Source of the DNA: Phenylobacterium sp.
Lineage (GTDB): Bacteria > Pseudomonadota > Alphaproteobacteria > Caulobacterales > Caulobacteraceae
Reading direction: 5' to 3'
Assembly (NCBI GenBank): GCA_028291285.1
Contig: JAQGIJ010000187.1
Span: 1-5,284, forward strand
DNA: 5,284 bases
In this document: in pieces, positions 1-5,284 of the stretch
How positions within the stretch are numbered: the stretch's first letter is position 1
How the letters are laid out: each line of letters starts with the position of its first letter
Position numbers and translations under genes: made by a program
The notes under the pieces: generated by a model
Told to the model about the DNA's origin: nothing
Database searches by the model: none
What the model saw: only the letters and a program-made list of their open reading frames with translations

Positions 1-520
1 GGTCTACGGCGACCACGAGCGCTTCATCACCACCTACGTCACCGCCTATCCCGGGAAGTATTTCACCGGCGACGGGGCGCGGCGGGACGAGGACGGCTAC
101 TACTGGATCACCGGCCGGGTGGACGACGTGATCAACGTCTCCGGCCACCGGCTGGGCACCGCCGAGATCGAGAGCGCGCTCGTCGCCCACCACGCCGTCG
201 CCGAAGCCGCCGTGGTGGGCTATCCGCACGACCTGAAGGGGCAGGGGATCTACGGCTTCGTCACCCTCAAGGCCGAGGTGGAGGCCACGCCGGAGCTGCG
301 GGCCGAGCTGACCAAATGGGTGCGTCACGAGATCGGCCCGTTCGCCGCGCCTGACGTGCTGCAGTTCGCGCCGGGCCTGCCGAAGACCCGCTCCGGCAAG
401 ATCATGCGCCGCATCCTGCGCAAGATCGCCGAGGACGACCTGGGCAACCTTGGCGACACCTCGACCCTCGCCGATCCTGCGGTGGTGGACGACCTCGTGA
501 AGAACCGCGCGGGCTCGTGA
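1..520 (+). CDS. acs: Acetyl-CoA synthetase, C-terminal fragment (5' end outside window)
   Basis: AMP-forming acetate:CoA ligase (cytoplasm), which converts acetate, ATP and CoA to acetyl-CoA through an acetyl-adenylate. The reading frame is already open at base 2 and 172 residues are visible; full-length bacterial Acs is about 650, so roughly the last quarter is seen. It starts within the GDHERF segment, followed by [20 protein letters not shown] (visible residues 20-39), [11 protein letters not shown] (40-50) and [11 protein letters not shown] (127-137). Aligned by spacing to Salmonella Acs, visible D24, R39, D41, R50 and K133 match D500, R515, hinge D517, R526 and K609. K609 is the catalytic lysine that Pat-type acetyltransferases acetylate and sirtuins deacetylate, so post-translational control is likely (family knowledge). 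All key residues present here are intact. The stop at 518-520 overlaps the next gene's GTG start by four bases. The GTG at 119 is an internal valine, not a start. Propionyl-CoA synthetase is a less likely alternative given the acetate-type motifs. Confidence 0.96.
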   Translation, partial: VYGDHERFITTYVTAYPGKYFTGDGARRDEDGYYWITGRVDDVINVSGHRLGTAEIESALVAHHAVAEAAVVGYPHDLKGQGIYGFVTLKAEVEATPELRAELTKWVRHEIGPFAAPDVLQFAPGLPKTRSGKIMRRILRKIAEDDLGNLGDTSTLADPAVVDDLVKNRAGS

Positions 521-1488
521 GCCCGGAGCTGCCCGCCGCCTTGCAGGCCGCGGTGGCGCGCGAGCTGGAAGGCGTTCCGCGCAAGGGCCTGGCGGCGCGG
601 GCGGCGCGCACCTCGGCGGCCTATCGCGCCGGACAGGGCTCGGCGGGCGTGATCCGCGAGGGCGACGATGTGCTGGCCTATGCGCTCACCCGGCTGCCGG
701 CCACCTATGCGGCCTGCGCCGCCGTGTTCGCCGAGGCGGCGCGGCGCGCGCCCGGCTTCGCGCCGCGGAGCCTGCTGGATGCGGGCGCCGGGACGGGGGC
801 CGCCAGCTGGGCGGCGCTCGGCGCCTGGCCCGGACTCTCCGCCGTCACCTGGCTGGACTGCAATCCGAGCTTCCTGAGCTTCGCCGGGCGGCTGGCGCAG
901 GGCGGGCCGCCGCCGCTGGCCGCGGCCACGGCGCATCGTGCGGACCTCGCGGCCGCGGCCGATGGGCCCCCCGCCGACCTGGTGGCGGCGAGCTATGCCC
1001 TGGCGGAGATCGCGCCCGAGCGGCAGGCCCAGGTGGTCGCAGGCCTCTGGGCGGCCGCCACCGGCCTGCTGGCGCTGGTCGAGCCGGGCACGCCGGCCGG
1101 GTTCGCGCGGCTGCGCGCCGCGCGCCAGGCGCTGATCGCCGCCGGCGCCGAAATCCTGGCGCCGTGTCCGCACGCCGAGGCCTGTCCGCTGGTGGGCGAG
1201 GACTGGTGCCACTTCTCCGTCCGCCTGCCGCGCAGCCGCGACCACCGCCTCGCCAAGGGCGCCGAGGTCCCGTTCGAGGACGAGCGCTACGCCTATGTCC
1301 TGGCGGCGCGCCCCGGCGTCGGAACGCCCGCCGCGAGCCGCATCCTCGCCCCGCCCCGCGCGGCCAAACCCGGCATAGACCTCAAGCTCTGCACGCCTAC
1401 CGGCCTGGAGCCGCGCTTCGTCCCCCGCCGCGACAAGCCCGCCCACGCTCGCGCGCGGCGGCTCGGCTGGGGCGACGTGATCGACTGA
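517..1488 (+). CDS. Rsm22/METTL17-family small-ribosomal-subunit methyltransferase-like protein
   Basis: Complete 323-residue protein of the Rsm22 family (Pfam Rsm22), whose mitochondrial members bind the small ribosomal subunit during assembly. Visible: N-terminal helical region (1-60) with a PATYAA segment (61-66); Rossmann SAM motif [12 protein letters not shown] (86-96); TWLDCNPSF (111-119); [10 protein letters not shown] (187-196); the family signature [24 protein letters not shown] (217-244), then a [10 protein letters not shown] segment (252-261); and a C-terminal [21 protein letters not shown] tail (291-323). Cysteines 217, 223, 231 and 292 lie at C-x5-C-x7-C-x60-C, close to the 4Fe-4S ligand spacing of human METTL17, so an Fe-S cluster is inferred. 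Start: GTG at 517, in a GTGA overlap with the acs stop; no clear Shine-Dalgarno precedes it, which suggests translational coupling. The N terminus lines up with the usual family start as I remember it. Methylation of rRNA is unproven for the family; some members may act as assembly factors only. Confidence 0.9.
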   Translation: MSPELPAALQAAVARELEGVPRKGLAARAARTSAAYRAGQGSAGVIREGDDVLAYALTRLPATYAACAAVFAEAARRAPGFAPRSLLDAGAGTGAASWAALGAWPGLSAVTWLDCNPSFLSFAGRLAQGGPPPLAAATAHRADLAAAADGPPADLVAASYALAEIAPERQAQVVAGLWAAATGLLALVEPGTPAGFARLRAARQALIAAGAEILAPCPHAEACPLVGEDWCHFSVRLPRSRDHRLAKGAEVPFEDERYAYVLAARPGVGTPAASRILAPPRAAKPGIDLKLCTPTGLEPRFVPRRDKPAHARARRLGWGDVID

Positions 1489-1561
1489 GTCCCTGGCGCT
1501 GGGCCCCTCCTCGGCCGTTTCGCAGAGGAATCCATAAAGGGGAGGGGCAGGATCATGACTC
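1487..1561. promoter_or_regulatory. Cluster of three GANTC (CcrM-type) methylation sites
   Basis: GAGTC (1487-1491, overlapping the Rsm22-like stop codon), GAATC (1528-1532) and GACTC (1557-1561) lie within 75 bases in front of the peptidase gene. My manual scan found six more in the rest of the window (833, 2036, 3295, 3605, 4052, 4554), all isolated in coding sequence. In Caulobacterales GANTC is methylated by CcrM and GcrA uses such sites at cell-cycle promoters (established). That this leader holds such a promoter is inference: a CATAAA -10-like hexamer follows the middle site at 1533-1538, but I see no convincing -35. Confidence 0.4.
1503..1548 (+). terminator. Long-loop hairpin downstream of the Rsm22-like gene (possible weak terminator or leader structure)
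   Basis: GCCCCTCC (1503-1510) is the exact reverse complement of GGAGGGGC (1541-1548). A G-U and a C-G pair inside extend the stem to 10 bp around a loop of about 26 bases. It begins 14 bases after the Rsm22-like stop codon. There is no T-tract after the stem, so it is not a canonical intrinsic terminator. It could instead protect a 3' end or form in the 5' leader of the peptidase mRNA, depending on where transcription starts. Confidence 0.3.
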
Positions 1562-1589
1562 ACCCGTAAGCTTCCGCGCGCGGCGCAGG

Positions 1590-1600
1590 ATGCTAAGCAT
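1590..1600. promoter_or_regulatory. Short palindrome ATGCTAAGCAT in the peptidase leader (possible operator)
   Basis: Two perfect 5-base arms (ATGCT / AGCAT) flank a single A, 27 bases before the peptidase start codon. It is an AT-rich island in a very GC-rich context, which makes it stand out. The site could bind a regulator or overlap a promoter element (GCTAAG resembles part of a Caulobacter -10), but nothing else supports either reading. Confidence 0.2.
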
Positions 1601-1617
1601 TCGCCAGCTCACATTCC

Positions 1618-1622
1618 GGGAA
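1618..1622 (+). promoter_or_regulatory. Ribosome binding site of the M16 peptidase gene
   Basis: GGGAA ends five bases before the ATG at 1628. The reading frame upstream is closed by a TGA at 1556-1558, and no ATG, GTG or TTG lies in frame between that stop and 1628. The start is therefore fixed at 1628, and a good signal peptide follows it immediately. Confidence 0.55.
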
Positions 1623-1627
1623 GCCTC

Positions 1628-4459
1628 ATGCTCCGCATCCTTCGCGCCGCCGGCCTGGCGCTGGTCCTCGCCGCGGCCGTAGCGCCGGCCGTGCTGGCCC
1701 AGACGCAGCCAACCTCCGTCGTGCCGCCGATCCCCTTCAAGGAACGCACGCTGGCCAACGGCCTCAAGGTCTACACCTCGCTCGACCGCACCACGCCCAA
1801 CGTCACCGTGCAGGTCTGGTACGGGGTCGGCTCGAAGAACGATCCGCGCGGCCGCTCCGGCTTCGCCCACCTCTTCGAGCACATGATGTTCAAGGCGACC
1901 AAGGACCTGCCGCCGGAGAGCTTCGACCGGCTGACCGAGGACGTGGGCGGGTTCAACAACGCCTCCACCTGGGACGACTTCACCAACTACTACGAGGTGG
2001 TGCCGGCCAATCACCTGCAGCGGCTGATCTGGGCGGAATCCGAGCGGATGGGCGCGCTGGTCATCGACGAGGCCAACTTCAAGTCCGAGCGCGACGTGGT
2101 GAAGGAGGAGCTGCGCCAGCGGGTGCTCGCCCAGCCCTACGGGCGGCTGTTCACCCTCTACGTCCCCGAGGCCACCTACAAGGTGCACCCCTACCACCGG
2201 CCGGGCATCGGCTCGATCACCGACCTGGACGCGGCGACCATCGACGACGTGCGCGCCTTCCATCAGGAATACTACCGTCCGGACAACGCCGCCCTGATCG
2301 TCGTCGGCAACTTCGACGAAACCCAGCTGAACGCCTGGATCGACAGGTACTTCGGCGCCCTCAAGCGCCCGGCCCAGCCGATGCAGCGGGTGACGGCGGT
2401 GGAGCCGCCCCGCACCGGGCCCGGCGTCTACGACGGCTATGGCCCCAACGTGCCGCTGCCGGCGGTGGTGATCACCTGGCTGGGGCCGAAGGCCTCGGAT
2501 CCGGACGCGCCGGCCCTGAAGGTGCTGGACGCCATCCTGTCGGGCGGCAAGTCGTCCAGGCTCTACGACAGCCTGGTCTACGGCCAGCGGATCGCCACCG
2601 AGATCTACTCCAACGCCGACCTGCCGCAGCAGCCCGGCAGCTTCATGGTCGGCGCGGTGATGGCCTCGGGCCACAAGCTCGCCGAGGGCGAGCAGGCGCT
2701 GCTGGCCGAGGTCGCGCGGCTGCGCGCCGTCCCGCCCTCGGCGGCCGAGCTCGCCGAGGCCAAGAACGAGCTCGTCGCCGGCAAGCTGCGCGAGCGCGAG
2801 ACGATCGACGGCCGCGGCTTTGCGCTGGGCTATGCCTTGCGCATACAGGGCGACGCGGCCAAGGCCAACACCGAGCTCGCCGACCTGCAGGCGGTGACCG
2901 CCGCCGACGTGCAGCGGGTGGCGCAGAAGTACCTTGCCCCCGACCGGCGCATGACCATCCGCTACCGGCCGGAGAGCGAGCGGCCGAAGGGCCAGCCGGC
3001 GCCCGCCGAGCCCGCGCCGCCGAAGACCGTAGCAAGCTACAAGGGCCAGGTCTTCGCCCTGGCGGCGCCCGACAAACGCATCCCGCCGCCGCCGATCGGC
3101 GCCCCGGTTCAGCCGGTGCTGCCCCAGCCCGCGGAACGGACCCTGGCCAACGGCCTGCGCGTGATCGTCGCCCGCTCGTCGGACCTGCCGCTGGTGACCG
3201 CCGACCTGACCCTCAAGACCGGCGCCTGGGCCGACCCCGCCGGGCTCGCCGGCGCGGCCAGCATGACCGCCAACATGCTGACCGAGGGCACCACGACTCG
3301 CTCGGCGCAGGAGATCGCCCGCCAGGTCGAGGCCCTGGGCGCCACGCTGGAGACCGGGGCCAGCCTCGAGGCCTCCTCGGTGACGCTCAACGTGATGCCC
3401 GACAAGCTCACGGCCGCCATGCCGATCATGGGCGACGTCACCCGCAATCCGGTGTTCAAGCCCGAGGAGCTGGAGCGCCAGCGGCAGCTCGCGCTGGACA
3501 ACCTGCAGGTGGCCTATCAGGAGCCCGGCCAGATCGCCGGCTACGCCGCGGGGCCGGTGATCTTCGCCGGCACGCCGTTCGGACACGTCGCCGAGGGCAC
3601 TCCGGACTCCATCGCCAGGCTGAAGCCGGCCGACCTCGCGGCCATCCACCAGGCCTGGTTCCGCCCCGACAACGCCGTCCTGGTGCTGACCGGCGACATC
3701 ACGCCCGAGCAGGGCTTCGCGCTGGCCGAGCGGACCTTCGGCGACTGGGCGAAGCCCGCGACGCCCCTGCCGGCCGCGCCCGCGATCGCGCCCAAGCCGA
3801 CGCCGCGCAGCCTCGCCATCGACCTGCCCGGCACGGGCCAGGCCTCGGTGAACGTGGTGAAGCCTGCGATCGCGCGCAGCGACCCGGACTATTACACCGG
3901 CATCGTCGCCAACAGCGTGCTGGGCGGCGGCTATTCGGCGAGGCTGAACGAGGAGATCCGCGTCAAGCGCGGCCTGAGCTACGGCGCCTCGTCGCGGCTG
4001 TCGGCGAACCGCACCACCGGCGTCTTCCGCGCCAGCGCCCAGACCAAGAACGAGTCCGCCCCGCAGGTGCTGGGCCTGATGGACGAGCAGATGAAGGGCC
4101 TGGCCGCCGCCCCGCCGGCCCCGGCCGAGCTCACCGCGCGCAAGTCGGTGCTGGTCGGCAGCTACGGCCGCGAGCTGGCCACCACCGGCGGCTTGGCGGA
4201 CATCCTGGGCGCGCTGGCCCTCTACGGCGTGCCGCTGGACGAGATCACCCGATACACCGCCAGGGTCGAGGCGGTGACGCCGGTCCAGGTGCAGGGCTTC
4301 GCGGCCAAGGTGTTCGACCCGGCCCAGGCCAGCGTGGTGGTGGTGGGCGACGCCAAGACGTTCGCCGCGCCGCTGAAGGCCGCCCGGCCGAACCTGGAGC
4401 TGATCCCGGCCGACCAGCTCGACCTCGACAGCCCGACGCTGCGGAAGCCGGGTAAATAG
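1628..4459 (+). CDS. Secreted M16 family zinc metallopeptidase (active half fused to inactive half)
   Basis: Complete 943-residue insulinase/pitrilysin-type peptidase, expected in the periplasm. Residues 1-24 form a Sec signal peptide: LRILR basic end, hydrophobic core, VLA|Q cleavage; no lipobox. First M16 unit (about 37-450): zinc motif HLFEH (81-85, E84 the catalytic base) and third zinc ligand E161 in SERDVVKEEL (153-162), 76 residues after H85 as in mitochondrial beta-MPP, with conserved E154. A proline/alanine-rich linker (about 453-500) leads to a second unit (about 501-920). There the zinc motif is GAASM (542-546) and the E161 position is L623, so it cannot bind zinc. The second unit keeps the substrate-binding R/Y type segment NEEIRVKRGLSYGASS (774-789; R778, Y785). 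Both halves begin with ERTLANGL(K/R)V (39-48, 503-512) and share an RPDNAxL motif (217-223, 679-685), showing descent by duplication. Usual length for the fused two-unit form. The substrate is unknown; peptides or misfolded envelope proteins are likely. It lies alone on its strand after a 139-base spacer and converges with the Hsp70 gene. Confidence 0.94.
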   Translation: MLRILRAAGLALVLAAAVAPAVLAQTQPTSVVPPIPFKERTLANGLKVYTSLDRTTPNVTVQVWYGVGSKNDPRGRSGFAHLFEHMMFKATKDLPPESFDRLTEDVGGFNNASTWDDFTNYYEVVPANHLQRLIWAESERMGALVIDEANFKSERDVVKEELRQRVLAQPYGRLFTLYVPEATYKVHPYHRPGIGSITDLDAATIDDVRAFHQEYYRPDNAALIVVGNFDETQLNAWIDRYFGALKRPAQPMQRVTAVEPPRTGPGVYDGYGPNVPLPAVVITWLGPKASDPDAPALKVLDAILSGGKSSRLYDSLVYGQRIATEIYSNADLPQQPGSFMVGAVMASGHKLAEGEQALLAEVARLRAVPPSAAELAEAKNELVAGKLRERETIDGRGFALGYALRIQGDAAKANTELADLQAVTAADVQRVAQKYLAPDRRMTIRYRPESERPKGQPAPAEPAPPKTVASYKGQVFALAAPDKRIPPPPIGAPVQPVLPQPAERTLANGLRVIVARSSDLPLVTADLTLKTGAWADPAGLAGAASMTANMLTEGTTTRSAQEIARQVEALGATLETGASLEASSVTLNVMPDKLTAAMPIMGDVTRNPVFKPEELERQRQLALDNLQVAYQEPGQIAGYAAGPVIFAGTPFGHVAEGTPDSIARLKPADLAAIHQAWFRPDNAVLVLTGDITPEQGFALAERTFGDWAKPATPLPAAPAIAPKPTPRSLAIDLPGTGQASVNVVKPAIARSDPDYYTGIVANSVLGGGYSARLNEEIRVKRGLSYGASSRLSANRTTGVFRASAQTKNESAPQVLGLMDEQMKGLAAAPPAPAELTARKSVLVGSYGRELATTGGLADILGALALYGVPLDEITRYTARVEAVTPVQVQGFAAKVFDPAQASVVVVGDAKTFAAPLKAARPNLELIPADQLDLDSPTLRKPGK

Positions 4460-4460
4460 C

Positions 4461-4497
4461 CCGCGGCTGGCGCTGGGTCCGCTCTAGCCTGCCGCGG
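4461..4497. terminator. Stem-loop between convergent genes (possible bidirectional terminator)
   Basis: CCGCGGC (4461-4467) pairs with GCCGCGG (4491-4497). After one T/T mismatch, GGC (4469-4471) pairs with GCC (4487-4489), leaving a 15-base loop. It starts two bases after the peptidase stop codon and its right arm covers the last codons of the opposite Hsp70 gene. No T-run follows on either strand, so termination may need Rho or rely on the stem alone. Position and symmetry suit a shared 3' end for both genes. Confidence 0.4.
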
Positions 4498-5284
4498 CGG
4501 TCCAGCGCGCCAGGTCCGGCTCGCGGCCGATCAGCGCCAGGCCCGAGGCGATGGACTCCAGCTCCGCCCCGGTCTCGATCCGCTCGGCGGGGAAGCGGCG
4601 CTGAAAGATGCGGCGCACGGCGGGCACCAGCGAGGAGCCGCCGGTCAGGAAGACGCGGTCGATGCCGCTCGCCGCCAGCCCTGCCTCGGCCAGCGCGGCG
4701 TCCACCGCCTGCTCGATCAGGCGCAGCTCCGGCGCGATCCAGCCCTCGAACTCCGCCCGCGCCACCGGCCGCACGATGGCGATGGAGCCGGCCTCGAAGC
4801 GGAACACGGCGGCCTCGTCGGCCGACAGCGCCTCCTTCAGCTCGGAGACCGCGCGGTACAGCTGGTAGCCGAGGTTCTCGTCCAGCACCTCGATCAGGCG
4901 GCGGATCTTCTCCGGCTCCAGGGCCGAGCGTTCCAGGGCGCGGATCTCGCGCATGTCGCGGCCGGCGCGCATCAGCGCGAGCTGATCCCAGCGGGCGAAG
5001 GCGGCGTAGTAGCGGTTGGGCACGGGCAGCGTCTTGCCGAAGCTCGCATAGGACGAGCCCTTGCCGAGGAAGGGCGAGACCAGGTTGTCGATGATCCGGT
5101 AGTCGAAGGCGTCGCCCGCCACGCCCACGCCCGAGCGGCCGAGGGGCCGGGCGCGGACCTCGCCGCCCTGCCGCTCGAAGCGGATGATCGAGAAGTCCGA
5201 GGTGCCGCCGCCGAAGTCGCCCACCAGCACGGTGGCGTCCTCCGTCAGCTCGCGGGCGAAGAAGAAGGCCGCGCCCACCGGCTC
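4484..5284 (-). CDS. Hsp70-family (YegD-like) ATPase, C-terminal part; 5' end outside window
   Basis: Reads from the right edge leftward to a TAG (complement of 4484-4486); 266 residues are visible. It opens with EPVGAAFFF, matching the Hsp70 NEP-x-AAA / YegD FEPVAAG element. Next comes the phosphate-2 loop VLVGDFGGGTSDFSII (visible residues 19-34; D23 and T28 align with DnaK D194 and T199), then GVGVAGDAFDYRI (52-64; cf. DnaK LGGEDFD), SELKEALS (147-154; cf. DnaK AKIELS) and the adenosine motif VFLTGGSSLVPAVRRIF (211-227). It ends about 45 residues after that motif, so it has no substrate-binding or lid domain. That matches YegD-type proteins of about 450 residues rather than DnaK/HscA. A cytoplasmic ATP-dependent role is expected; client and partners are unknown. 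The region 66-130 (FLGKGSSYASFGKTLPVPNRYYAAFARWDQ and on) is an insertion relative to DnaK, of the YegD kind. The GTG at 5276-5278 is an internal valine: EP precedes it in frame and belongs to the motif. Confidence 0.88.
   Translation of the reverse strand, partial: EPVGAAFFFARELTEDATVLVGDFGGGTSDFSIIRFERQGGEVRARPLGRSGVGVAGDAFDYRIIDNLVSPFLGKGSSYASFGKTLPVPNRYYAAFARWDQLALMRAGRDMREIRALERSALEPEKIRRLIEVLDENLGYQLYRAVSELKEALSADEAAVFRFEAGSIAIVRPVARAEFEGWIAPELRLIEQAVDAALAEAGLAASGIDRVFLTGGSSLVPAVRRIFQRRFPAERIETGAELESIASGLALIGREPDLARWTAAAG

Noticed and set aside
119..520. GTG at 119 as the start of a small 133-residue protein
   Set aside because: The frame is open to the window edge and the upstream residues ([26 protein letters not shown]) are conserved Acs sequence, so this is an internal valine of a truncated gene.
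325..1563. 412-codon open frame on the - strand across the Rsm22-like gene
   Set aside because: Same cause: it is codon-aligned antisense to the Rsm22-like gene, with low-complexity Arg/Gly/Ala composition and no family motif. The sense protein matches a known family along its whole length.
1164..1682. 172-codon + strand frame spanning the Rsm22-like 3' end and the peptidase signal peptide
   Set aside because: Arg/Pro-rich translation typical of an off-frame read of GC-rich coding DNA; it overlaps two well-supported genes and has no motif.
2643..3035. 130-codon - strand frame made almost wholly of Arg, Ala, Pro and Ser
   Set aside because: Low-complexity shadow frame inside the peptidase gene, without a plausible start context or any domain.
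1553..3649. 698-codon open frame on the - strand, antisense to the peptidase gene
   Set aside because: It is in exact codon register with the sense gene, so each antisense codon is the reverse complement of a sense codon. It stays open simply because TTA, CTA and TCA codons are rare at this G+C. The predicted protein is rich in Arg, Gly and His with no recognisable motif, while the sense strand has clear M16 motifs.
1493..4484. CTGGCGCTGGG shared just after the stops of the Rsm22-like gene (1493-1503) and the peptidase gene (4467-4477)
   Set aside because: Only 11 identical bases. Similar CTGGCGCTGG strings occur inside coding sequence (about 1069 and 1656) as common Leu-Ala-Leu codons, so chance is the simplest explanation.

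Overview
The window is about 70% or more G+C with strong GC3 bias. It carries the ends of two genes and two complete genes, all resembling alphaproteobacterial proteins. The protein flavour (Rsm22-family methyltransferase with a CPH..CPL..DWCHF motif, long periplasmic M16 double-domain peptidase, YegD-like short Hsp70) and a cluster of GANTC sites (the CcrM methyltransferase target) upstream of one gene fit an alphaproteobacterium, most likely of the Caulobacterales (Caulobacter/Phenylobacterium type). The taxon is an inference from sequence style, not a search result.

Layout: (1) bases 1-520, + strand, the last 172 codons of acetyl-CoA synthetase (acs), cut by the window edge. (2) 517-1488, + strand, a complete Rsm22/METTL17-like SAM-dependent methyltransferase-fold protein with four cysteines spaced as in the Fe-S-binding mitochondrial homologue; its GTG start overlaps the acs stop, so the two are probably co-transcribed and translationally coupled. 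(3) 1489-1627, a 139-base non-coding spacer with three GANTC sites, a long-loop hairpin and a short palindrome. (4) 1628-4459, + strand, a complete secreted M16 (insulinase/pitrilysin) peptidase of 943 residues, made of an active N-terminal half and a catalytically dead C-terminal half. (5) 4460-4483, a 24-base convergent spacer whose sequence forms a GC-rich stem-loop reaching into the next gene. (6) 4484-5284, - strand, the C-terminal 266 codons of an Hsp70-family ATPase without a substrate-binding domain, cut by the right edge.

The genes do not form one obvious pathway: acetate activation, mitoribosome/ribosome small-subunit maturation, periplasmic or envelope proteolysis, and a chaperone-like ATPase. 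The only tight linkage is acs with the Rsm22-like gene. I see no mobile element, CRISPR array, tRNA/rRNA gene or clearly novel system. The points that deserve a second look are the conserved Fe-S cysteine set in the Rsm22 homologue, its coupling to acs, and the GANTC-rich leader of the peptidase gene.
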